Below, piece after piece: positions 1 to 6,223 of a stretch of 13,810 nucleotides of DNA. Every line of letters starts with the position of its first letter. The first letter of the stretch is position 1. A model generated the notes under the pieces. The model ran no database searches. It was not told the DNA's origin and saw only the letters and a program-made list of their open reading frames with translations. Origin of the DNA: an uncultured Prevotella sp. (GTDB taxonomy: Bacteria > Bacteroidota > Bacteroidia > Bacteroidales > Bacteroidaceae); contig CAMOQW010000047.1 of NCBI GenBank assembly GCA_946623195.1, positions 1 to 13,810 of the forward strand, given 5' to 3'. Both the position numbers and the translations under genes were made by a program.

Positions 1-171
1 GCTAATGGTGGTGATGCCCAGGCACAGTTTGCCACTGGCTGGTTCTTGATGACTGGCACAGGCATTCCCAAGGATGAGCGGAAGGGCCTGAAGTGGATTC
101 ACAAGGCAACGTTTCAGGGATTCCAGCCTGCCATTGACTACTGCAAGGAGCATGGGTATAAATGGTATTGA
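1..171 (+). CDS. Sel1-repeat (TPR-like) protein, C-terminal fragment
   Basis: The window opens inside this gene; 56 codons remain before a TGA stop at 169-171. The residues fit a SEL1-like repeat: a GDAQAQF stretch, a small glycine-containing turn (GTGIPKD), then a KGLKWIHKAT helix and a final QPAIDY helix. SEL1 repeats are about 36-residue helix-turn-helix units that form solenoid scaffolds for protein-protein contacts. The fragment ends just after the last repeat with a short aromatic tail (HGYKWY), so the C-terminus is probably complete. The start, total repeat number and any signal peptide lie outside the window, so location and partner cannot be told. A gap of 53 bases separates it from the next gene on the same strand; no promoter of the TAnnTTTG type is evident there, so joint transcription is possible. 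Confidence 0.75.
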   Translation, partial: ANGGDAQAQFATGWFLMTGTGIPKDERKGLKWIHKATFQGFQPAIDYCKEHGYKWY

Positions 172-224
172 CGAAAAGAACAGAACTAACAAATACGAAT
201 ATAGTGAGTATTTTATAGGAATCG

Positions 225-1022
225 ATGAGTGAAATGTGGAATTTGTGGCACGGATGCCACAGAAAGAGCGAAGGCTGCCAGCACTGCTATGTCTATCGGC
301 GCGATGCGGAGTTTGAGAAAGACTCGAACGTGGTGCATAAGACGGCCTCGTTCAATCTGCCCATCCGTCGTGACCGTCAAGGACAGTGGAAAGTGCCGTC
401 CGGCACGCTGATGTGGACGTGCTTCACGTCGGACTTCTTCATTGAGGATGCCGATGAACTGATGGAGCAGCGAGAGCAAAGCCAAGTTTACTTGAACTTT
501 GCCGAGTCGCGACAGAAGTCGAGTATATCTCAATGGCGTGAAGAGGCATGGCTGATGATACAAAGACGGAGCGACCTTCATTTCTACATGGTGACGAAAC
601 GGCCAGAGCGGATTCTACAATGTTTGCCGGAGGATTGGGGAAATGGCTATGACAATGTCACCATCTGCTGCACAATGGAGAATCAGCGGCGAACAGATGA
701 ACGACTGCCGATATTCCGAGAACTGCCTATCCGTCATAAGGCTATCATCTGTGAGCCACTGCTGGAGATGATTGACTTCCGTGGTGGTCTCGGTCAGTGG
801 AGTGAACAGGTGACCGTTGGCGGCGAGTCTGGCCGTGATGCCCGCGTGTGCGACTACGACTGGGTGCTCAATATCCGAGAGCAGTGCATCGATGCCAATG
901 TCTCCTTCCACTTCAAGCAGACAGGAGCCTTGTTCCGCAAGGATGGCCGTCTCTTTCACATTCCGCGAAACCAGCAGATGGCACAAGCCCGGCGTGCCAA
1001 TATCGGATTCCAGACGAGTTAA
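225..1022 (+). CDS. DUF5131 (phage Gp37/Gp68-type) three-Cys protein
   Basis: A 265-residue protein recognised as the DUF5131 family. Near the N-terminus, Cys11, Cys18 and Cys21 form C-x6-C-x2-C, followed by Tyr22. This resembles, without matching exactly, the cluster-binding cysteines of radical SAM enzymes. Other family blocks follow: WTCFTSDFF (about 64-72), MVTKRPERI (about 121-129), VTICCTMENQ, the HKAIICEPLL block, VTVGGESG, DARVCDYDWV and FHFKQTGALF. Biochemical function is not established for the family. From memory, related genes can lie beside a partner called TcmP; no such partner is seen here, and the next gene is a GNAT acetyltransferase 13 bases downstream. Residues about 79-103 look like an extra segment between DFFIEDAD and WREEAW, which in remembered relatives are almost adjacent; the DNA there forms a hairpin. 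The start is chosen by ATAGGA upstream of ATG and by the family N-terminus. Family call is firm; activity is unknown. Confidence 0.85.
   Translation: MSEMWNLWHGCHRKSEGCQHCYVYRRDAEFEKDSNVVHKTASFNLPIRRDRQGQWKVPSGTLMWTCFTSDFFIEDADELMEQREQSQVYLNFAESRQKSSISQWREEAWLMIQRRSDLHFYMVTKRPERILQCLPEDWGNGYDNVTICCTMENQRRTDERLPIFRELPIRHKAIICEPLLEMIDFRGGLGQWSEQVTVGGESGRDARVCDYDWVLNIREQCIDANVSFHFKQTGALFRKDGRLFHIPRNQQMAQARRANIGFQTS
459..533 (+). repeat. Putative in-frame hairpin insertion within the DUF5131 gene
   Basis: This stretch encodes residues about 79-103, which appear to be extra relative to the usual family layout. Its core is an inverted repeat: GCAAAG (476-481) pairs with CTTTGC (497-502), and CAAGT (483-487) pairs with ACTTG (490-494), leaving a two-base loop and a small C/AA bulge. 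GCGA (470-473) can also pair with TCGC (507-510) across an internal loop. The segment keeps the reading frame open. The boundaries are estimates from remembered family sequences, not from an alignment. Confidence 0.5.
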
Positions 1023-1035
1023 ATTGGGAGAGATG

Positions 1036-1482
1036 ATGGCAGAACTTGTATTGCATAAGAAGACATTCCGGCAGTTGGCCACGGACGAACTGTACGAACT
1101 TCTGAGAGTGCGTAGCGAGGTGTTTGTGGTGGAACAGAACTGCGTCTATCAGGATCTTGACGGCGATGACCAGAAGGCCATCCACCTTTGGCTGACGCTG
1201 GATAATAAGATAGTGGCTTTAGCCCGTGTGTGCCCAGCAAGGACTCACATGACGGAAATCTCCATCGGCAGGGTCATCACCACAGAGCGAGGTAAAGGCT
1301 ACGGCAAGCAGATCATGCTTCATGCCATCGATGCTGCCATTGAGCATTTCGGTGCAACGCTTATAGACATTGAGGCTCAGGAGTATGCCAAGGGCTTCTA
1401 TGAGAGCGTAGGGTTCAAGCAGTCATCCGACACCTTTATGCTCGACGGCATTCCGCATATCAAAATGACGTGGAGGAAATGA
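1036..1482 (+). CDS. GNAT family N-acetyltransferase, ElaA type
   Basis: A 148-residue acetyltransferase that closely follows the ElaA pattern: VRSEVFVVEQNCVYQDLDGDD near residues 28-50, the IGRVIT strand, then the acetyl-CoA pyrophosphate-binding loop RGKGYGK at about 85-91. The C-terminal half has EAQEYAKGFYESVGF and ends with DGIPHIKM, also typical of ElaA. The family transfers an acetyl group from acetyl-CoA to an amine; the ElaA substrate is not settled, and it should be cytoplasmic. The reading frame is open further upstream, but that part lies inside the DUF5131 gene. ATG 1036 has GGGAG at 1026-1030 with five bases between; ATG 1033 is too close to that GGGAG. It is probably co-transcribed with the DUF5131 gene, 13 bases upstream, and the transcript likely ends at the hairpin after 1523. 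Confidence 0.85.
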   Translation: MAELVLHKKTFRQLATDELYELLRVRSEVFVVEQNCVYQDLDGDDQKAIHLWLTLDNKIVALARVCPARTHMTEISIGRVITTERGKGYGKQIMLHAIDAAIEHFGATLIDIEAQEYAKGFYESVGFKQSSDTFMLDGIPHIKMTWRK

Positions 1483-1522
1483 AGGTTATCGCGCCAAAAG
1501 CACGCCAAATTAGAGTATAAAA

Positions 1523-1566
1523 GAAATCCAAACTACTGATAACCAGCGGTTTGGACTTCCTTTTAG
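1523..1566. terminator. Possible bidirectional hairpin terminator between the GNAT gene and tRNA-Pro
   Basis: The arms 1523-1533 and 1549-1559 form an 11-bp stem (GAAATCCAAAC against GTTTGGACTTC) with one G-T pair, and a 15-base apical region that can form a further three-pair CTG/CAG stem. On the + strand the hairpin is followed by CCTTTT, suited to the GNAT transcript. On the - strand it is followed by TTTTATA, suited to the tRNA transcript. It lies 8 bases beyond the tRNA 3' end and 41 bases beyond the GNAT stop. Activity in either direction is inferred. Confidence 0.7.
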
Positions 1567-1639
1567 TCGGGATTACTGGACTCGAACCAGCGACCTCGCG
1601 CCCCCCAGACGTGTGCGCTACCAACTGCGCTAAATCCCG
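1567..1639 (-). tRNA. tRNA-Pro (anticodon GGG)
   Basis: The - strand folds as a standard 73-base tRNA. The 7-bp acceptor stem is CGGGATT against AATCCCG, with discriminator A at 1567. The D arm has GCGC/GCGC stems around AGTTGGTA. The anticodon loop is CTGGGGG, giving anticodon GGG for proline with G at position 37. The T arm is GCTGG-TTCGAGT-CCAGT. The 3' CCA is not encoded. The anticodon stem CACGT/GCGCG contains an A28-C42 mismatch and a T-G pair at its base, which is unusual but does not disrupt the rest of the fold. A promoter lies about 24 bases upstream and a hairpin terminator directly downstream, so it is a single-gene unit. Confidence 0.93.
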
Positions 1640-1662
1640 ATCCTTTTGCTTGTAAGCGGGTG

Positions 1663-1694
1663 CAAAGGTACGATGTTTTTTCGAAACATGCAAA
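1663..1694 (-). promoter_or_regulatory. Bacteroidota-type promoter for tRNA-Pro
   Basis: Read on the - strand, TTTG (1694-1691) is followed by 20 bases and then TACCTTTG (1670-1663). This fits the known Bacteroidota sigma-70 pattern of TTTG near -33 and TAnnTTTG near -7. The start of transcription would fall about 15-20 bases before the mature tRNA 5' end at 1639. Confidence 0.75.
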
Positions 1695-1742
1695 TTTTTT
1701 ACCCACTTTTTAGAGAAAAGTTTTATAATTAATGTTATTTCC

Positions 1743-1773
1743 TTGCATAATCATCAAATAAATTGTACCTTTG
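1743..1773 (+). promoter_or_regulatory. Bacteroidota-type promoter for the aroA operon
   Basis: TTG (1743-1745), 20 bases, then TACCTTTG (1766-1773) matches the Bacteroidota -33/-7 pattern. Transcription would start near 1780, leaving a leader of roughly 38 bases before aroA. This is the only clear promoter of this form I found ahead of the aroA-porW-porX-tsaE run, so it may drive all four genes. Confidence 0.75.
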
Positions 1774-1817
1774 AGACGTTTTAATATAAAAATAGAATCA
1801 TAAGATAAAAAAGGATT

Positions 1818-3068
1818 ATGCAATATAAGATTACAGCCCCCTTGGAGCTGCGGCAAACCATTAAGCTACCGGCTTCGAAGAGCATTTCGAACCGTGCATT
1901 GGTGATACATGCGCTGTCTGGGGCCCACATACAACCGGAAAACCTGTCGGACTGCGACGACACAGAAGTCATCATAGAAGCCCTGCGCAACAACCCGCAC
2001 GAAATCAACATCAAGGCGGCAGGTACGGCGATGCGCTTCATGACGGCCTTTCTCGCCGTACAGGACGGCGAGGAGCACATCATCACCGGTACGGAGCGCA
2101 TGAAACACCGCCCGATAGCCCTCTTGGTGGATGCCCTGCGACGGCTAGGAGCCGATATCCAGTATGCCGGTGAAACGGGCTATCCCCCACTCCGCATCAA
2201 GGGCAAGACGCTGGAAGGCGGGCTGTTAGAAGTGCCCGGCAACATCAGTTCGCAGTTTATCTCGGCCCTGCTGATGATTGGTCCGATGCTGTGCAATGGT
2301 CTGGAGTTGCACCTGACGGGCAGCGTGATTTCAAGGCCCTACATCGACCTAACACTATGGACGATGCGAGAATTCGGAGCAGATGCAGAATGGAGCGACT
2401 ACGAAACCATCATCGTGAAGCCACAGCCCTACCAGGAGCGCCCCTACTACATAGAAAACGACTGGAGCGCAGCCTCTTACTGGTATGAGATGGTGGCACT
2501 GTCGCAGCACGAAGAAGACGAAATCAAGCTGGAAGGCCTGATGGACGGTTCGAAGCAGGGCGATTCCACGGTGCGCTACATTTTCAGCCTGCTGGGAGTC
2601 AAGACCACCTTCGACACGAAGCAGGAGGGAGTGCCCACTACGGTGACGCTACGCCACTCTGGCCACTGTGTGCCCCGACTGGAATACGACTTCGTCAACT
2701 CCCCTGACCTGGCACAGACCTTTATTGTATGCTGTGCCCTGCTGAACATTCCCTTCCACTTTCGCGGACTATCGACCCTGAAAATCAAGGAGACAGACCG
2801 CATAGAGGCCATGAAGTCGGAAATGCGGAAACTGGGTTATGTGCTGCACGATGTCAACGGTTCGGAACTGATATGGGACGGTGAGCTGTGCCAGTCCCAT
2901 TTAGATGCAGGCATCGACACCTATGAGGATCACCGTATGGCACTGGCTTTCGCACCTGCCAGCATGCGATTCCCCGGACTCCGCATCAATAATCCGCATG
3001 TGGTGACGAAATCATACCCTAACTTTTGGGCTGACCTGCGCCAAGCCCAATTTACTATATCCGAATGA
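1818..3068 (+). CDS. aroA: 3-phosphoshikimate 1-carboxyvinyltransferase (EPSP synthase)
   Basis: AroA joins phosphoenolpyruvate to shikimate-3-phosphate, the sixth step of the shikimate pathway, in the cytoplasm. The 416-residue product has the expected order of family blocks. Near the N-terminus LPASKSISNRAL gives Lys21, Ser22 and Arg26 for substrate binding. AAGTAMRFMTAFL and HRPIALLVDALRRLGA follow, then GNISSQFISALLM. Asp297 in NSPDLAQT is the likely catalytic acid/base partner, and Lys324-Glu325 lies in KETDRIE. DHRMALAFAPA near the C-terminus is the usual late block. Length is close to that of Bacteroides homologs. AAGGA sits just before ATG 1818. The stop overlaps the next gene's ATG by four bases (ATGA), which indicates translational coupling with a gene of unrelated function. 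Confidence 0.96.
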   Translation: MQYKITAPLELRQTIKLPASKSISNRALVIHALSGAHIQPENLSDCDDTEVIIEALRNNPHEINIKAAGTAMRFMTAFLAVQDGEEHIITGTERMKHRPIALLVDALRRLGADIQYAGETGYPPLRIKGKTLEGGLLEVPGNISSQFISALLMIGPMLCNGLELHLTGSVISRPYIDLTLWTMREFGADAEWSDYETIIVKPQPYQERPYYIENDWSAASYWYEMVALSQHEEDEIKLEGLMDGSKQGDSTVRYIFSLLGVKTTFDTKQEGVPTTVTLRHSGHCVPRLEYDFVNSPDLAQTFIVCCALLNIPFHFRGLSTLKIKETDRIEAMKSEMRKLGYVLHDVNGSELIWDGELCQSHLDAGIDTYEDHRMALAFAPASMRFPGLRINNPHVVTKSYPNFWADLRQAQFTISE

Positions 3069-6000
3069 GTTTCCTGTTGATTGTCATCATCTCGTTGGTC
3101 GCCCTGGGCATGGTTGCTGCCATCTTTTCCTATGGCAGCACGGACGACCCTATCGTGAAGAGCGAGAGTGACTGTGCCTCGTGCGGTAGCAGAGAAGACT
3201 GCAAACTGGCCGAGTTAGTGGAAAAAGGGAAGAAGACATGCCACGTGCTACTCATCATGCTGCTGCTGACGGCCTGTTCCTCTCACAAGAACACCCCCCA
3301 AAGTCGCTTCTGGCAGTCATTTACCGCCCGCTACAACACCTATTTTAATGGTTCGCAGGCTTTCATCGACGGCAGCATAGAAAAGGAGAACGGCAACAAG
3401 GACAACTGCACAGAACTGATACCCCTCTATACGGTAGCCAACAAGCAGAGCCGCGACTTGGGCAAAGGCAACTTCAGCCGTGCCATAGAGAAGTCGGAGA
3501 AGGCCATCAAGCAGCACAGCATCAAGAAGCGCCCAGAATGGAACAAGGGTCGCCGGAAAACAGCCAAGGACATCGAATGGCTCAACCGCCGCGAATACAA
3601 TCCTTTCCTATGGAAGGCGTGGCTGCTGATGGGCAAGTCGCAATTCCAGCAGGGTCTGTTTGAGGAAGCCGCCGCCACATTCTCCTACATGACACGCCTC
3701 TATGCCACCCAGCCCGCTATCCTGGGGATTGCACGAGCCTGGCAGGCAAAGAGCTACACGGAACTGGACTGGATATACGATGCCGAAGACATTATCGTAA
3801 AACAACAGCGCGACAGCATGCACTTCCGTGCCGTGAAAGACTGGGACTACACCTATGCCGACTACTATCTGCACTGTCAGCGCTACGAGGAGGCCGTTCC
3901 CTACCTGCGCAAGGTGATCCGCCACGAGAGGCGCCGCAAGCAGAAAGCCCGCGAATGGTTTCTGATGGGACAGTTGCAGAAGCTGTTAGGGCACCGTGAG
4001 GAGGCTTACAATGCCTTCAAGCATGTGGTTCGCCTGAACCCACCCTACGAACTGGAGTTCAATGCCCGCATTGCCCAGACCGAGGTAATGGCTGCCGGCG
4101 ATTCGAAGCGCATGATTAACCGGCTGAAGCGCATGAGCCGTTCTGATAACAACAAAGACTATTTGGACCAGGTGTTCTATGCCATCGGCAACATCTATCT
4201 GACCCAGCGCGATACCACCCACGCCATTGAGGCCTACGAGGAAGGCAACAAGAAGGCAACCCGCAGCGGCATTGAGAAAGGCGTGCTGTTGCTGACGTTA
4301 GGCAATCTCTACTGGGAACGAGAGAAATATGCCGATGCCCAGCGCTGCTACGGCGAAGCCATCGGACTGCTGGACAAAGACCGCAAGGACTACAAACAGC
4401 TGTCGGAACGTTCGAAGATGCTCGACGAGCTGGCGCCGCACACCAGTGCCGTTGAGTTGCAGGACTCGCTGCAGCGATTGGCCAAGATGCCGGAGGAGGC
4501 GCGCAACAAGATAATCGACAAGATTATCGAAGACCTCAAGAAGAAGGAGGAAGAAGAGCGACGTGCCAAGGAAGAGGCAGAAGCCGAGCAGGTGCTGGCC
4601 AAGCAGTCGGCCGTCGGCAACCGCCAACAGACTAACACCCCGAAAGCCCCCACTCCAAGTGCCTCCAACGCACTCTGGTATTTCTATAACCCGCAAGCCG
4701 TCAATCAGGGTAAACAAACCTTCCAACAGCAATGGGGCAAGCGCGAGAACGTGGACGACTGGCAGCGCATCAACAAGACGGTAGTAGCCACCACCAGCAC
4801 CGATACGGACGCTGCTGAAGAAAATCCGGAGGATGGCGAGTCGCTGGCCGCTGCCGACACTGGCGACACACCAGCAGTCAACGACTCTATAGCCGGCACC
4901 ACGGCAGAAGCTGACACACTGGCAAAAGACCCGCACAACCGCGAATACTATCTGGCACAGATACCCTTCACCGAAGAACAGGTGGCTGCCAGCAACGAGC
5001 TGATCAAGGACGGGCTGTTCCACGCTGGCATCATCTTCAAAGACAAGCTCGACAACCTGCCGCTTAGCGAGCGCATGCTGACACGACTGACAAACGACTA
5101 CAGCGACTTTGCGCAGACCGACGAGGCACTGTATCACCTCTTCCTGCTCTACTCACGGCAAGGGCGCACCGACGATGCCAGCCAAATACTGGTGAAGCTG
5201 CAGCAAGACTATCCTGAAAGTCAATGGACCATTCTGCTCAGCGACCTCAACTTTGTGGAGAACCAGCGCTTCGGCATACATATAGAAGACTCGCTCTATG
5301 CCGCTACCTATGATGCCTTCAAGGACAACCGCTTCGACGAGGTGAAAGGCAACGCCCAACTCTCAGAAACCCGGTTCCCCTTAGGCCAGCACCGTCCGAA
5401 GTTCCTGTTCATTGAGGGTCTCAGTTTGCTGAACGAGGGCAACGCCAAGGAGTGTACTGCACGTATGCAGCAGGTGGTGGAGAAATATCCGCAGAGCGAG
5501 GTCAGCGAACTGGCCGGCATGATTATCCGTGGTGTGCAACAAGGCAGAAAACTGCATGGCGGCAAGTTCGACATGGGCGACGTCTGGTCGCGGCGCTCTG
5601 CCGACATGGCTGCCGACTCAACGCTGAAGGACACCCTGCGCTTTGAGCGCGAGGCCAGCTACGTATTCCTGCTGGCCTATCAGCCCGACTCCGTGAACCA
5701 GAACCAGTTGCTCTATGAACTGGCCAAATACAATTTCTCCAACTTCATGGTGCGCAACTTCGACATCGTCACCGACCAAGACCCCAACGGGCTCTGCCGG
5801 ATGCTGGTCAGCGGCTTCCTGAGCTATGACGAAGCCCACCAGTATGCCCGTCAGCTCTATGAGAGCGATGGCCAGCTGACAACACTGTTGCGCCACTGCA
5901 GGAGCCTCATCATCAGCGAGCCCAACCTGCGTCTGCTGGGCACCACCTACAGCTATCGCGACTACGAGCTCTTCTTCGAAAAACAGATAGCTCCTGTCGA

Positions 6001-6196
6001 AGTTACCACGGTGCCCCTGCTGGACGAGCCTGGCATCATCTTGCAAGAAGAAGAGGAAGAAGAAACACCTGCCACCGACAACGGACAAAAGCAACAGCCG
6101 CCGTCAGACCCTGACCTGCCCGACGACCTGTTCAACAACGGCCCCGTGCAGCAGCAAAATACCGACATCGATTTCGACGATGACTTCTGGCGGTAA
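3065..6196 (+). CDS. porW: PorW/SprE-like T9SS TPR lipoprotein, fused to a small CxxC membrane module
   Basis: This 1043-codon frame has two parts. Residues 1-57 resemble a stand-alone small membrane protein: one hydrophobic helix (about 3-21) and then Cys37, Cys40 and Cys46. From about residue 52 a lipoprotein follows, with a basic stretch EKGKK, a short hydrophobic core, and the lipobox LTAC ending at Cys71. The remainder has RFWQSFTARYNTYFNG, TPR-like helices (about 155-470), a charged coiled coil (about 478-510), the ALWYFYNPQAV...FQQQWGKR block near 530-560, more TPR-like helices, a very acidic segment and the end FDDDFWR. This is the layout of PorW/SprE, outer-membrane lipoproteins needed for type IX secretion in Bacteroidota. 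The gene overlaps aroA by four bases and is followed after 27 bases by porX, which supports the T9SS assignment. No stop separates the two parts: this may be a true fusion or an in-frame overlap with internal initiation at GTG 3218. The PorW/SprE call rests on remembered family features. Confidence 0.75.
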   Translation: MSFLLIVIISLVALGMVAAIFSYGSTDDPIVKSESDCASCGSREDCKLAELVEKGKKTCHVLLIMLLLTACSSHKNTPQSRFWQSFTARYNTYFNGSQAFIDGSIEKENGNKDNCTELIPLYTVANKQSRDLGKGNFSRAIEKSEKAIKQHSIKKRPEWNKGRRKTAKDIEWLNRREYNPFLWKAWLLMGKSQFQQGLFEEAAATFSYMTRLYATQPAILGIARAWQAKSYTELDWIYDAEDIIVKQQRDSMHFRAVKDWDYTYADYYLHCQRYEEAVPYLRKVIRHERRRKQKAREWFLMGQLQKLLGHREEAYNAFKHVVRLNPPYELEFNARIAQTEVMAAGDSKRMINRLKRMSRSDNNKDYLDQVFYAIGNIYLTQRDTTHAIEAYEEGNKKATRSGIEKGVLLLTLGNLYWEREKYADAQRCYGEAIGLLDKDRKDYKQLSERSKMLDELAPHTSAVELQDSLQRLAKMPEEARNKIIDKIIEDLKKKEEEERRAKEEAEAEQVLAKQSAVGNRQQTNTPKAPTPSASNALWYFYNPQAVNQGKQTFQQQWGKRENVDDWQRINKTVVATTSTDTDAAEENPEDGESLAAADTGDTPAVNDSIAGTTAEADTLAKDPHNREYYLAQIPFTEEQVAASNELIKDGLFHAGIIFKDKLDNLPLSERMLTRLTNDYSDFAQTDEALYHLFLLYSRQGRTDDASQILVKLQQDYPESQWTILLSDLNFVENQRFGIHIEDSLYAATYDAFKDNRFDEVKGNAQLSETRFPLGQHRPKFLFIEGLSLLNEGNAKECTARMQQVVEKYPQSEVSELAGMIIRGVQQGRKLHGGKFDMGDVWSRRSADMAADSTLKDTLRFEREASYVFLLAYQPDSVNQNQLLYELAKYNFSNFMVRNFDIVTDQDPNGLCRMLVSGFLSYDEAHQYARQLYESDGQLTTLLRHCRSLIISEPNLRLLGTTYSYRDYELFFEKQIAPVEVTTVPLLDEPGIILQEEEEEETPATDNGQKQQPPSDPDLPDDLFNNGPVQQQNTDIDFDDDFWR
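3218..3277 (+). other. Candidate internal GTG start with type II lipoprotein signal
   Basis: In the frame of the larger gene, GTG at 3218-3220 would begin MEKGKKTCH, a positively charged n-region. VLLIMLLL forms a short hydrophobic core, and LTAC gives signal peptidase II cleavage before Cys at 3275-3277. This is a well-proportioned lipoprotein signal of 19 residues. No in-frame ATG lies between codon 16 and codon 65, and ATG 3257 is too close to the lipobox to serve. An out-of-frame ATG at 3238 leads nowhere useful. Whether this start is used is inferred; no strong Shine-Dalgarno sequence is evident. Confidence 0.5.
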
Positions 6197-6202
6197 TATA
6201 AA

Positions 6203-6223
6203 TGAAAAGTAAAAAGTGAATAT
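6203..6223 (+). repeat. Three tandem heptamers abutting the porX start codon
   Basis: Between porW and porX, three 7-base units at 6203-6209, 6210-6216 and 6217-6223 run directly into the ATG at 6224. The first is TGAAAAG, the second differs from it at one position, and the third (TGAATAT) is more diverged. Similar heptamers occur at three other places in this window. Confidence 0.5.

Noticed and set aside
817..1035. Upstream extension of the GNAT reading frame
   Set aside because: The extension lies within the DUF5131 gene and does not resemble an ElaA N-terminus; ATG 1036 has a better ribosome-binding site.
1523..1566. Inverted repeat next to a tRNA as an integration (att) site or IS end
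   Set aside because: There is no transposase or integrase, no direct repeat of the tRNA end, and the T-runs on both sides fit a terminator better.
4298..5137. Long - strand open frame of 279 codons opposite the porW-like gene
   Set aside because: It mirrors the codon pattern of the + strand gene, has no recognisable domain, and is rich in Val and Leu as expected of an antisense shadow.
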